A DNA stretch of 64,000 nt from the NCBI GenBank assembly GCA_002342415.1, contig DDPY01000027.1, positions 1 through 64,000 of the forward strand, in the 5' to 3' direction. This document shows, piece after piece, positions 1 through 8,947 of the stretch (its first letter is position 1; every line of letters starts with the position of its first letter). The notes beneath the pieces are model-generated. The model was not told the origin of the DNA. It ran no database searches and worked only from the letters and a program-made list of their open reading frames with translations. A program made the position numbers and the translations under genes. Source of the DNA: Prevotella sp. UBA2456 (lineage in GTDB: Bacteria > Bacteroidota > Bacteroidia > Bacteroidales > Bacteroidaceae).

Positions 1-28
1 ATCGGATGCAAAGGTAAGAGGTGACTGA

Positions 29-47
29 CACATCTTGCGAAGATGTG
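29..47. other. Perfect 8-bp inverted repeat (hairpin)
   Basis: CACATCTT and AAGATGTG flank a 3-nt GCG loop. No T-run follows on either strand, so an intrinsic terminator is not supported. The role is unknown. Confidence 0.5.
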
Positions 48-181
48 CGTGGGGCCTTCTAGGAGGAGCACCTGCATAACAAGGTGGATGCGTGCAATGC
101 GTATGCCTTGTCGGTGTTTCCCTTCGGGCGGGATGATGAGCGGCCGGAAGACTACGAATCGGAGATATGGGAGACGGGGAT

Positions 182-251
182 GATGGTTTGTTCAGGGTTC
201 AAGGTTAATGGTTCAGGGGTAATGGTTCTTGGTTCCAGTTTCAGGGTTGCA
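182..251. repeat. Degenerate 14-bp tandem repeat array
   Basis: Four clear units start at 196, 210, 224 and 238, each beginning GGTTC or GTTTC (for example GGTTCAAGGTTAAT and GGTTCAGGGGTAAT). A more degenerate unit precedes them. The 14-bp period is the same as in the arrays at 17239, 21960 and 27848, although the base composition differs. Confidence 0.7.
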
Positions 252-558
252 AGCATCAGAAGATGAAAAGAAGATGAAAAAATATGATGCAAAGAGAGAT
301 TTTGGCTTGAAAACTTGGAAGATTGAAGAAAAATGCTTAAATTTGCAGCGTTCAGTCCTGGTAGTCCCTGAAGCAATTCAAACTATCAGGTGTTTTAAAT
401 CGTTTTCCAAGTTTCCTTTTTCATGTTTTTGTTTCTTTATTAAGTGGTGAGTGGATTTTTTTAGAGGATGGAGGAGGGTGTCTGCATCTCGAAAAGGCCT
501 AAGTACTAAAAAACAATAAATTATAGCATGGTTATTCATTTTTTAATATTATAATGTG

Positions 559-566
559 TACCTTTG
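559..566 (+). promoter_or_regulatory. pnp promoter -7 element
   Basis: TACCTTTG fits the Bacteroidota -7 consensus TAnnTTTG. Transcription should start near 570, giving a leader of about 50 nt before the ATG at 623. This rules out the earlier in-frame ATG at 554, which lies upstream of the predicted transcript start. Confidence 0.7.
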
Positions 567-622
567 CACCGTTTTTGCGCAAAGACGCACGATTATTTAT
601 TTTTAGATGTTATAAATTCAAG

Positions 623-2953
623 ATGAACGTAATTACGAAAAGTATTCAGTTGCCTGATGGAAGAACCATCACAATTGAAACCGGGAAAGTGGCAAAGCAG
701 GCCGACGGCAGCGTGATGCTCCGCATGAACAATACCGTACTGCTGGCTACTGTTTGTGCCGCAAAAGATGCAGTTCCCGGTACCGATTTCATGCCTCTGC
801 AGGTAGACTACAGAGAGCAGTATGCCGCTGCGGGCCGTTTCCCCGGCGGTTTCACCAAGCGCGAGGGCAAGGCCTCGGACAATGAGATTCTGACCAGCCG
901 TCTGGTTGACCGTGTGCTCCGTCCGCTGTTCCCCTCGAACTATCACGCAGAAGTGTTTGTCAATGTGATGCTGTTCTCGGCCGATGGTGTCGACCAGCCC
1001 GATGCCTTGGCAGGTTTTGCCGCCTCGGCTGCATTGGCATGTTCAGATATCCCCTTCGAGTGCCCCATCAGTGAGGTGCGCGTGGCTCGCGTCAATGGCG
1101 AGTATGTGATTGACCCGACCTTCGAGCAGATGAAGGAGGCCGACATGGACATCATGGTGGGCGCCTCGGCAGAGAACATCATGATGGTGGAAGGCGAGAT
1201 GAAGGAAGTGAGCGAGCAGGACCTGCTGGGTGCGCTGAAGGCTGCCATGGCCGCTATCAAGCCCATGTGCGAGCTGCAGGCTGAGCTGAGCAAGGAGCTG
1301 GGCAAGGACGTGAAGCGCGAGTACGACCACGAGGTGAACGACGAGGAGTTGCGCGAGCGCATGAACAAGGAGCTGTACCAGCCCGCCTACGATGTGACGA
1401 AGCAGGCTCTGGAGAAGCAGCAGCGTGCAGAGGCCTTCGAGAAGATTCTCGAGGACTTCAAGGAGAAATATGCCGCTGAGCACAGCGAGCTGACGGAGGA
1501 TGAACTGGAGGAGAAGAAGGCTATGATGGACCGCTACTACCACGATGTGGAGCGCGATGCCATGCGCCGCTGCATCCTGGACGAGGGCATTCGTCTGGAC
1601 GGTCGTAAGACTACTGACATCCGCCCCATCTGGTGCGAGGTGAGCCCGCTGCCCATGCCTCACGGAAGTTCTATCTTCACGCGTGGCGAGACCCAGTCGC
1701 TGACTACTGTCACCCTGGGCACGAAGCTGGACGAGAAGCTGGTGGACGACGTGCTGGACAAGAGCTATCAGCGCTTCCTGCTGCACTATAACTTCCCCCC
1801 GTTCTGTACGGGTGAGGCCAAGGCTCAGCGCGGTGTAGGCCGCCGTGAGATTGGTCACGGCCACCTGGCATGGCGCGGACTGAAGGGTCAGATTCCTGAG
1901 GACTTCCCTTACACCGTGCGTGTGGTGAGCCAGATTCTGGAGTCTAACGGTTCCTCGTCGATGGCTACCGTCTGTGCCGGCACGCTGGCCCTGATGGATG
2001 CCGGTGTACCCATGAAGAAGCCTGTCAGCGGTATTGCCATGGGTCTGATTAAGAATCCCGGTGAGGACAAATATGCTGTATTGAGCGATATTCTGGGTGA
2101 TGAGGATCACCTGGGCGATATGGACTTCAAGACCACCGGTACGAAGGATGGTCTGACAGCTACCCAGATGGATATCAAGTGCGACGGTCTGTCGTTCGAC
2201 ATCCTGGAGAAGGCACTGATGCAGGCCAAGGCCGGTCGTGAGCACATCCTGAAGTGCATCACCGACACCATCAGCGAGCCTCGTGCCGAGATGAAGCCTC
2301 AGGTGCCCCGCATCGAAGCCTTCGATATTCCAAAGGAGTTCATCGGTGCTGTCATTGGCCCTGGCGGTAAGATTATCCAGCAGATGCAGGAGGATACCGG
2401 TGCTACCATCACCATCGACGAGATTGACGGTGTGGGCAAGGTGCAGGTGTCGGCTCCCAACAAGGAGAGCATCGATGCTGCCATTGCCAAGATTCGCGCC
2501 ATCGTGGCCATCCCCGAGGTGGGCGAGGTCTACGAGGGTACCGTGCGTTCTATCATGCCTTACGGATGCTTCGTGGAGTTCATGCCCGGCAAGGACGGAC
2601 TGTTGCATATCTCTGAGATTGACTGGAAGCGCCTCGAGACCGTCGAGGAGGCTGGCATCAAGGAGGGAGACAAGATTACAGTGAAACTGCTGGAGATCGA
2701 CCCGAAGACGGGTAAGTTCAAGCTGTCGCACCGTGTGCTCATCGACAAACCCGAGGGCTATCAGGAGCGTCCGGCCCGTGGTGAGCGCCGTGAGCGTCCT
2801 GACCGTGGCGAGCGTCGTCCTCGTCCGGAGCGTGGTGAGCGTCGTCCCCGTCCGGAGCGTGGTGAGCGCCGCGAGCGCAACGAGGACTATCATGAGCCCG
2901 AGAACCACGAGCCGAAAGACTTCACCGACACGCTGGACAAGATGGACTTCTAA
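623..2953 (+). CDS. pnp: Polyribonucleotide nucleotidyltransferase (PNPase)
   Basis: This enzyme degrades RNA 3' to 5' by phosphorolysis in the cytoplasm and takes part in mRNA turnover. The 776-residue product has the family layout: a first RNase PH domain (about 12-145), an all-alpha linker, a second RNase PH domain (about 340-480), a KH domain with the GPGGK loop (about 575-635) and an S1 domain (about 645-715). The tail after S1 is unusual, with tandem RGERRPRPE units of 9 residues (27 bp in DNA) followed by an acidic end. Such Arg-rich tails are plausible RNA contacts, but that is inference. The start at MNVITKSIQLPDGR is chosen from homology and the promoter position. The gene is monocistronic, with its own promoter and terminator. 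Confidence 0.97.
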   Translation: MNVITKSIQLPDGRTITIETGKVAKQADGSVMLRMNNTVLLATVCAAKDAVPGTDFMPLQVDYREQYAAAGRFPGGFTKREGKASDNEILTSRLVDRVLRPLFPSNYHAEVFVNVMLFSADGVDQPDALAGFAASAALACSDIPFECPISEVRVARVNGEYVIDPTFEQMKEADMDIMVGASAENIMMVEGEMKEVSEQDLLGALKAAMAAIKPMCELQAELSKELGKDVKREYDHEVNDEELRERMNKELYQPAYDVTKQALEKQQRAEAFEKILEDFKEKYAAEHSELTEDELEEKKAMMDRYYHDVERDAMRRCILDEGIRLDGRKTTDIRPIWCEVSPLPMPHGSSIFTRGETQSLTTVTLGTKLDEKLVDDVLDKSYQRFLLHYNFPPFCTGEAKAQRGVGRREIGHGHLAWRGLKGQIPEDFPYTVRVVSQILESNGSSSMATVCAGTLALMDAGVPMKKPVSGIAMGLIKNPGEDKYAVLSDILGDEDHLGDMDFKTTGTKDGLTATQMDIKCDGLSFDILEKALMQAKAGREHILKCITDTISEPRAEMKPQVPRIEAFDIPKEFIGAVIGPGGKIIQQMQEDTGATITIDEIDGVGKVQVSAPNKESIDAAIAKIRAIVAIPEVGEVYEGTVRSIMPYGCFVEFMPGKDGLLHISEIDWKRLETVEEAGIKEGDKITVKLLEIDPKTGKFKLSHRVLIDKPEGYQERPARGERRERPDRGERRPRPERGERRPRPERGERRERNEDYHEPENHEPKDFTDTLDKMDF

Positions 2954-2990
2954 ACGACCACCGTTCGGAAGTCTGATACAAATAGGGAAG

Positions 2991-3026
2991 AGACCTGCAA
3001 CAGGACAGTTGCAGGTCTCTTTTTAT
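2991..3026 (+). terminator. Intrinsic terminator of pnp
   Basis: An 11-bp perfect stem (AGACCTGCAAC / GTTGCAGGTCT) with a 6-nt loop is followed by a run of five T. It starts 38 bases after the pnp stop. Confidence 0.9.
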
Positions 3027-3123
3027 ATCTTCCTGTTAGAAAAATCGACTTAGAATGGGAAAAATGAAAAAAAAGAAGTGCAGATGATTACAATTGCTAT
3101 CTTAAAACGTCTTAAAGGATGTG

Positions 3124-3137
3124 AAACTATATAGTTT
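3124..3137. promoter_or_regulatory. 14-bp perfect palindrome before PUL1
   Basis: AAACTATATAGTTT ends 12 bases before the start codon at 3150. No convincing TAnnTTTG element is visible upstream, so this could be an operator or part of an atypical promoter. It is also AT-rich enough to arise by chance. Confidence 0.35.
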
Positions 3138-3149
3138 ATAAACTACTAA

Positions 3150-4052
3150 ATGGACAAATCAAAACTAAGAAAGTGCCTTTTTGTGGGCATGTTCACAGTG
3201 CTGGCAGCGCTGCCTTTAGGTGTGTGTGCACAGCAATATCGCGTGGCTGCCTGTGACTGGATGATGCTGAAACGCCAGAAGTTAGGCGAGTTTCAGCTGG
3301 CTAAGGACATCCATGCCGATGGCATCGAGGTGGACATGGGTCCGCTGGGAAAGCGCGTCCTCTTTGAAAACAAGCTTCGCGAACCTCACTTCCAACAACT
3401 GTTCCGGCGCACGGCGGACTCCCTGGGCATAGCGGTGCCCTCGATGGCGATGTCGGGATTCTTTGCCCAAAGTTTTCTGAAGCGCGAGAACTACAAGGAG
3501 CTGGTGCAGGACTGTCTGCAGACGATGGAGGTGATGGGTGCCCGTGTGGCTTTCCTGCCCTTGGGCGGCAGCGGTCACGAGTGGAAGGAGCCGGGTGAGG
3601 CGCACGATGAGATGGTGCGCCGTCTGCACGAGGCTGGCGAGATGGCCTTGTCTGCGGGCAAGGTGATAGGTATCCGCACCCAGCTCGACGCGCGTGCGAA
3701 CCTTCAATTATTAAAGGAGGTGAACAGCAAGGGCATCCGGATTTACTATAATCTGCAGGATGCCGTCGACCAGCACCGCGATGTCTGCAAGGAGCTGAAG
3801 ACGCTGGGTACCAACAACATTGCCCAGATACATGCCTCGCTGACTGACAGCGTGACGCTCGACCAAGACCCGCGCATCGACCTGCGGAAGGTGAAGAAGA
3901 CACTGGACAAGATGAAGTGGACGGGCTGGCTGGTTGTGGAGCGTAGCCGCAATGCGAAGGATGTGCGTAACGTGCGTGGCAACTTCGGTACCAACGTGGC
4001 CTATCTGAAAGAGATATTCCAAAATGAACAAACTAATTATAAGTCAAACTAA
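3150..4052 (+). CDS. Exported sugar phosphate isomerase/epimerase-like TIM-barrel protein
   Basis: The 300-residue product has an N-terminal signal peptide (cleavage near VCAQQ, about residue 28), followed by a xylose-isomerase-like TIM barrel of the AP endonuclease 2 family (about 40-290). Visible family features are the strand-helix pattern, DGIEVDMG near the first strands, QIHASL and a C-terminal WTGWLVVERSR strand. These secreted relatives are common in Bacteroidota and mostly lack a known substrate. It opens the PUL1 operon and its stop codon abuts the next start. Periplasmic processing of an imported or released sugar is an inference. A purely structural, non-catalytic role cannot be excluded. 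Confidence 0.75.
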   Translation: MDKSKLRKCLFVGMFTVLAALPLGVCAQQYRVAACDWMMLKRQKLGEFQLAKDIHADGIEVDMGPLGKRVLFENKLREPHFQQLFRRTADSLGIAVPSMAMSGFFAQSFLKRENYKELVQDCLQTMEVMGARVAFLPLGGSGHEWKEPGEAHDEMVRRLHEAGEMALSAGKVIGIRTQLDARANLQLLKEVNSKGIRIYYNLQDAVDQHRDVCKELKTLGTNNIAQIHASLTDSVTLDQDPRIDLRKVKKTLDKMKWTGWLVVERSRNAKDVRNVRGNFGTNVAYLKEIFQNEQTNYKSN

Positions 4053-5564
4053 ATGAAGGATTTTATGAAGCAGAATCATTTCTTTACGTACAGTAAGATG
4101 TGCGTGCTTGCTCTCACAGGAGCAAGTGCCTTCCTGCTTGCTTCGTGCGCCAAGGATGGATTTACCGACGAATCGTTCGACTCGGGTGTTTCGGGTAAGC
4201 AGGTGGAAGCCATTTCTGCCGACGACATTACCATTACGCCCAGTGCCGACGGTAAGTCGCAGACCATCTCGTGGCCCGTGGTGATGGGAGCAGGCGGCTA
4301 TCGCGTCAACCTGGTTGATATCAGCAATCTTGATGCGCCGCTTATCAACGACTCTATTGTGGACGGTTGCTCGGTGACAACCAAGCGCGAGGAAGATGTC
4401 AACTATGCGTTGAGTATCTTGACCTTGGGCAACAAGAAGAAGAACAATACGGATGCCGAAGAGCCGGTATTGAAGGAGTTCTCGACGTTTACCCCGACCT
4501 ACAAGACCATTCCTGCAGGCAGCGACCTGAACGAGTGGTTTGCAGCGAACCCCATTCCTGCCGATTCTGTTGGCAAGAACCTGAACTTCGACTTAGAGGG
4601 CGGTGAGAAATACACGATTAGCGGTGTGCTCGACTTTGACGAGCAGGCAGTGACGTTGCGCTCGAACAGCAAGACGGAGCACGCTGTCATCACGCTGACA
4701 GATGCCAACTCGTGTATCAACTTCACTGCTGCCTTCAATGCCAAGTACTTGGACTGGGACTGCGCAGCCCGCGTGGGTGCCAAGGGTATCTTCGAGTTCA
4801 GTAAGGAGAGCTCGGTGACTCCTGCCAACGAGTTGGAGCCCGACAAGTATTCATGGGCCGGACCGGTAATCCTGGAGCCCATTACCTTCGTCAGCTGTAA
4901 CTTTACGAACGTGAAGAGCTACTTCTTCTTCGACAACCAGCAGAAGACAGCTTGTATGACCATGCTGGTGGACAACTGCGTGGTGCACATGACCCCTGAG
5001 ACCAACCTCGGCGGCGGTGTGTTCTGGACCAACAAGGGCGGTCACATCAACGACCTGACGGTGACCAACTCTACCTTCTATGAGCCGTTGGATGCTGCAG
5101 GAGACTACAAGTACTTCTATCAGGCTGGTATGGATACCGGCCCTGGCATGTATGTGAAGGGCTCGTCCTACGAGGCTGCTGCCACCAACAGCGTGACCTA
5201 TACCAACTCTACGTTCTATCATGTCACTTGGAATGGCAACCAGTGGGGTAACTACAACGGTATGCAGTCCAAGACCTACTCATACTGGACGATGACCGAC
5301 TGTATCTTCTACGACTGCTCACCCAGCGGTGTGGCCCGTCGCTTCCTGCACGGTCGTGCCAACCAGCCTCATGCTGTGTTCAACAACAACACCTACATGA
5401 AGAACGACGGCACATTCCAGGATCCTCAGAACTATGATGTCTCTGGTACAAACATCGAGGAAGACCCGCAGTTCAAGGATCCCGCTAATGGCGACTTCAC
5501 TATCAGCGGTGCTACCCAGGTGGCTCGCAGAACTGGTGACCCCCGTTGGCTCCCTGCAAACTAA
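4053..5564 (+). CDS. Surface lipoprotein with beta-helix domain (DUF4957/DUF5123 type)
   Basis: The ATG follows the previous stop codon directly; a second ATG four codons later is an alternative start. A lipobox (LLASC, Cys near residue 32) predicts a lipoprotein. An Ig/fibronectin-like domain occupies about 50-150. A right-handed beta-helix follows (about 165-500) with repeated short strands such as VTNSTFY and MTDCIFY, ending in the DPQFKDPANGDF...GDPRW block typical of DUF5123. In Bacteroidota this architecture accompanies pectin-degrading SusCD loci, so surface binding of a pectic glycan is likely. I see no polysaccharide-lyase catalytic signature and would not call it an enzyme. It lies just upstream of susC. 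Confidence 0.75.
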   Translation: MKDFMKQNHFFTYSKMCVLALTGASAFLLASCAKDGFTDESFDSGVSGKQVEAISADDITITPSADGKSQTISWPVVMGAGGYRVNLVDISNLDAPLINDSIVDGCSVTTKREEDVNYALSILTLGNKKKNNTDAEEPVLKEFSTFTPTYKTIPAGSDLNEWFAANPIPADSVGKNLNFDLEGGEKYTISGVLDFDEQAVTLRSNSKTEHAVITLTDANSCINFTAAFNAKYLDWDCAARVGAKGIFEFSKESSVTPANELEPDKYSWAGPVILEPITFVSCNFTNVKSYFFFDNQQKTACMTMLVDNCVVHMTPETNLGGGVFWTNKGGHINDLTVTNSTFYEPLDAAGDYKYFYQAGMDTGPGMYVKGSSYEAAATNSVTYTNSTFYHVTWNGNQWGNYNGMQSKTYSYWTMTDCIFYDCSPSGVARRFLHGRANQPHAVFNNNTYMKNDGTFQDPQNYDVSGTNIEEDPQFKDPANGDFTISGATQVARRTGDPRWLPAN

Positions 5565-5593
5565 TAAGGTAAAAACAGTAAAAGGAAAAGACT

Positions 5594-8500
5594 ATGAAGA
5601 AGTATATAAAAACCTTATGCCTCAGTCTGATGCTGATGTTCTCGGCATCTGCCATGGCCCAGAACCAGACCGTTTCAGGTACCGTGCTCGACGAGCTGGG
5701 TGAGCCTGTGATTGGTGCTACGGTGACGGTGGAAGGAACCAAGACCGCCACTGTTACCGACTTGGATGGTAACTATAAGATTCAGGCTCCGAAGGGAGCG
5801 AAGGTGGTCATCACCTATATCGGCTATATGCCTATGACGGTGGCTCCCGGCGGCACCGTGAAGCTGCAGGAAGACAAGCAGACCCTGGAAGAAGTGGTGG
5901 TCGTAGGTTATGGCACACAGAAGAAGGCCCACCTGACGGGTTCGGTGGGTACGGTAGACATGGACGATGTGTCCGACCTGGCTAACGGCAACCTGGCCAG
6001 CTCGCTGAGCGGTCTGGTAAACGGTATGTCCGTCAGCGGTGGTGATGCACGTCCCGGTGAGCCTGCCCGCATCCAGATTCGTGATGTCGGTTCGCTGGCA
6101 TCGGTAGGTTCTGAAGCCCAGCAGCCTCTGTTCGTCATCGACGGCTATATCTATCCCAACGACGTGAAGGTGGGTAACACCTATCAGAACCTCGGTGCTG
6201 AGGCCTTCAACAACCTCGACCCCTCTGAAGTGGAGAGCATCTCGGTGCTGAAGGATGCTTCGGCTGCCGTCTACGGTGCCCGTGCTGCCAACGGTGTCAT
6301 CCTCGTCACCACGAAGAAAGGTAAGGTGGGTGCGCCCAGCATCAGCTATAGCGGCAACTTCGGTTTCACCAACGAGGTGGCGCGCCCCTCGATGCTCGAC
6401 TCTTACAACTACGGTCGCCTGTACAATGCCATCACGGCTGCCGACCCCACGAACACGAGCCTGAACCACACAACGGCCCTGTTCCAGGCAGACGAACTGG
6501 AGGCAATGCGTGGTCTGAACTACGACCTGTTGGACAAGTATTGGAAGACTGGTTTCACCATGCGTCACGCAGTGAACGTGAGCGGTGCTACGGACAAGGT
6601 GAGCTACTTCGGTGGTATCAGCTACTTCAAGCAGGATGGTAACTTAGGTAAGCTGGACTACGATCGCTGGAACTACCGTGCCGGTATCGATGTGAAGATT
6701 ACTGACTACCTGTCTGCCAACCTGACCGTCAGCGGTGACTATGGAAAGAAGAACAAGCCCATGCTGAAGGTGGGTGGTACGAGCGACGAGAAGGACTACA
6801 ACCTGATGCTGACACGCCCCCGTTATATTCCCGAGCAGGTGGACGACTACTATATTCCTGCCTATGGCCCCTCGAACGGTGCCCGTGTGCAGAACCAGAA
6901 CTATTCGTTCATCGTATTGCAGAACAACGGTGACTACACCCGCCAGATGACCTCTAACACCAGCATCAATGCCAGCTTGAGCTATGACTTCAAGTGGAGC
7001 AAGATCCTGAAGGGCTTGAAGCTGCGCTTCTCTTACTCGAAGAGCATCTCTACCGACAAGAACAACCAGTATGGTTCGAGCTTCACGCTCTATCAGATGA
7101 CACGCCGCTATGGCAGCGGCAGCCACCTGTACACGCCGACGTCTGGCGACGACAGTACGTTCGACTATCTGAACGCCAGCAACTTCAATGCCCTTCAGCT
7201 GAACAATGGCGACATCCTGAGCCGTCAGATGATTCGTACGGACAACTATCAGATGAACTTCACCGCCCAGTACGACCGTGACTTCGGCCGCCATCACGTC
7301 AGTGCCCTCTTCTCTATCGAGAAATCGGAGGCTGAGAGTGAACTGACCTATGCCAGCAAGACCAAGCCCTACGAGTTTACCACTGGTCAGGACAACTCGG
7401 TGAAGGACGGTTCTGAGGAGGATGCACAGTTCCGCCGTTCTGAGAGCGGTACGCTGTCGTACATCGGACGTATCAACTATGCCTATGCTGATCGCTACCT
7501 GTTCGAGTTCCTGCTCCGTTCGGATGCCTCTACCAAGTTTGCCCCAGAGAACTACTGGGGAACCTTCCCCGCTATCTCTGCCGGTTGGGTGGTCAGCGAG
7601 GAGCCTTGGTGGCAGAATATTCAAGCCCTGAAGTTTGTAGACTTCCTGAAGATTCGTGCCAGCTGGGGTCTCACTGGTCGTGACAACCTGACTCCCTGGC
7701 AGTGGATGCAGATCTATGCCCAGGATGCCAACCGCGGTGTCGTCTTCGGTGCCAACAGTAATTCGGGCAGCCGTATCACTATCAACAAGAACAATTCGGC
7801 AGTCAACCGTGATGTACACTGGGACAAGTCGTACAAGACCAACATCGGTCTCGACTTCCAGGTGCTGAACAAGCGTCTGGCTGTGAACATCGACTACTAT
7901 AAGGAGCGTAACCGCGAGATGCTGTTGAACCTCAGTCAGGAGATTCCTGCTACCAACGGTACTGGTTCTGCATCTACCAACGTTGGTGAGATGAACAGCT
8001 GGGGTTGGGAGTTCGGCATCACCTGGCGCGACAAGATTGGCAAGGACTTCAAGTATCGCATCGGCCTGAACACGGGCTACAACGACAATGAGGTGCTGAA
8101 CATGGACTTCGCTACGCAGTATATCTATCGACAGATACAGAAGGGTGGCCGTACAGACGTCGGTACCTGGGGTATGCAGTGCATCGGAATGTTCCGCTCG
8201 TTCCAGGATATCGAGGAGTACTTTGCCAAGTACAACATCAGCACTTATATGGGTATGACCAAGGACAAGGTCCGTCCCGGTATGCTGATTTACAAGGATG
8301 TACGTGGTGCTTACAATGCTGAGACGGGTCAGTATGACGGTCCCGACGGCATCGTGGATAAGGACAACGACCAGGTTTGCCTGTCGAACCGCTCGAATCC
8401 TTATGGCATGACGCTGAACCTGCATGCCGACTGGAAGGGCATCGCCCTGACCGCTCAGTTGGGTGCCAGCTGGGGTGGCTACACCACGCTGCCTGCTGCG

Positions 8501-8920
8501 GCTATTCAGGTGCCTTCGACCTCGAACATTGAGTTCTACAACATGCCTTCGTTCTGGAATCCCGACAACATGTATGCCTATCAGGATGTCTACGACGGCA
8601 GTGGCAATCTCGTGGTGAAGCAGAACCGCGAGGCTCAGTATCCTAACCTGGCCTACCAGAGTGTCAATGCCGTGGCATCAAACTTCTGGCGCATCAGCCA
8701 AGCCAGCGTTCGCCTGAGCCGTATCACTCTGGCCTACACCCTGCCCAAGGAGTGGTTCAAGAGCGTGGGTATCAAGAATGTCCGCATCAACATCACGGGT
8801 CAGAATCTCATCAACTTCTACAATCCGTATCCTGAGAGCTTCACTAACCCGATGGCTGGTACCTTCGGAAACTATCCTAACCTGCGCAAGTGGGATGTGG
8901 GTGTGAATCTGAGCTTCTAA
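5594..8920 (+). CDS. SusC-type TonB-dependent glycan transporter (PUL1)
   Basis: The 1108-residue outer-membrane protein imports oligosaccharides together with its SusD partner. It has a signal peptide (1-22), a carboxypeptidase-regulatory-like domain (about 24-105, VSGTVLDELGEPVIGATV), the VVVGYGTQKK segment, a TonB plug (about 118-230, with DPSEVESISVLKDASAAVYG and GVILVTTKKG) and a C-terminal 22-strand barrel ending in aromatic Phe. It starts 29 bases after the beta-helix lipoprotein and is followed after 27 bases by susD, consistent with one operon. The substrate is not evident from sequence; the neighbours suggest a pectic sugar. Confidence 0.95.
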   Translation: MKKYIKTLCLSLMLMFSASAMAQNQTVSGTVLDELGEPVIGATVTVEGTKTATVTDLDGNYKIQAPKGAKVVITYIGYMPMTVAPGGTVKLQEDKQTLEEVVVVGYGTQKKAHLTGSVGTVDMDDVSDLANGNLASSLSGLVNGMSVSGGDARPGEPARIQIRDVGSLASVGSEAQQPLFVIDGYIYPNDVKVGNTYQNLGAEAFNNLDPSEVESISVLKDASAAVYGARAANGVILVTTKKGKVGAPSISYSGNFGFTNEVARPSMLDSYNYGRLYNAITAADPTNTSLNHTTALFQADELEAMRGLNYDLLDKYWKTGFTMRHAVNVSGATDKVSYFGGISYFKQDGNLGKLDYDRWNYRAGIDVKITDYLSANLTVSGDYGKKNKPMLKVGGTSDEKDYNLMLTRPRYIPEQVDDYYIPAYGPSNGARVQNQNYSFIVLQNNGDYTRQMTSNTSINASLSYDFKWSKILKGLKLRFSYSKSISTDKNNQYGSSFTLYQMTRRYGSGSHLYTPTSGDDSTFDYLNASNFNALQLNNGDILSRQMIRTDNYQMNFTAQYDRDFGRHHVSALFSIEKSEAESELTYASKTKPYEFTTGQDNSVKDGSEEDAQFRRSESGTLSYIGRINYAYADRYLFEFLLRSDASTKFAPENYWGTFPAISAGWVVSEEPWWQNIQALKFVDFLKIRASWGLTGRDNLTPWQWMQIYAQDANRGVVFGANSNSGSRITINKNNSAVNRDVHWDKSYKTNIGLDFQVLNKRLAVNIDYYKERNREMLLNLSQEIPATNGTGSASTNVGEMNSWGWEFGITWRDKIGKDFKYRIGLNTGYNDNEVLNMDFATQYIYRQIQKGGRTDVGTWGMQCIGMFRSFQDIEEYFAKYNISTYMGMTKDKVRPGMLIYKDVRGAYNAETGQYDGPDGIVDKDNDQVCLSNRSNPYGMTLNLHADWKGIALTAQLGASWGGYTTLPAAAIQVPSTSNIEFYNMPSFWNPDNMYAYQDVYDGSGNLVVKQNREAQYPNLAYQSVNAVASNFWRISQASVRLSRITLAYTLPKEWFKSVGIKNVRINITGQNLINFYNPYPESFTNPMAGTFGNYPNLRKWDVGVNLSF

Positions 8921-8947
8921 TGGTTAAGAATATAAGAATATAGAAAT

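Larger units (their letters stand above)
1..622. other. Upstream region with no recognised gene
   Basis: About 620 bases precede the pnp start. A frame open from 63 to 266 (possible GTG start at 84) reads like coding sequence only up to about residue 35 and then runs into a 14-bp repeat array, so I do not call it a gene. It may be the tail of a decayed gene. The rest is AT-rich towards pnp and contains its promoter. I recognise no RNA gene here. Confidence 0.5.

Noticed and set aside
1043..2908. A 621-codon open frame antisense to pnp
   Set aside because: It is a reading shadow of a strongly conserved gene. Its Leu/His/Thr-rich composition is typical of antisense frames of GC-biased codons, and it has no recognisable domain.
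4053..5564. Calling the PUL1 lipoprotein a pectate lyase
   Set aside because: The beta-helix matches DUF4957/DUF5123-type proteins, and no lyase catalytic Arg/Lys pattern is visible.
6644..8425. A 593-codon open frame antisense to susC of PUL1
   Set aside because: It is a mirror of the susC codon pattern with no family motif, and nothing supports a promoter.
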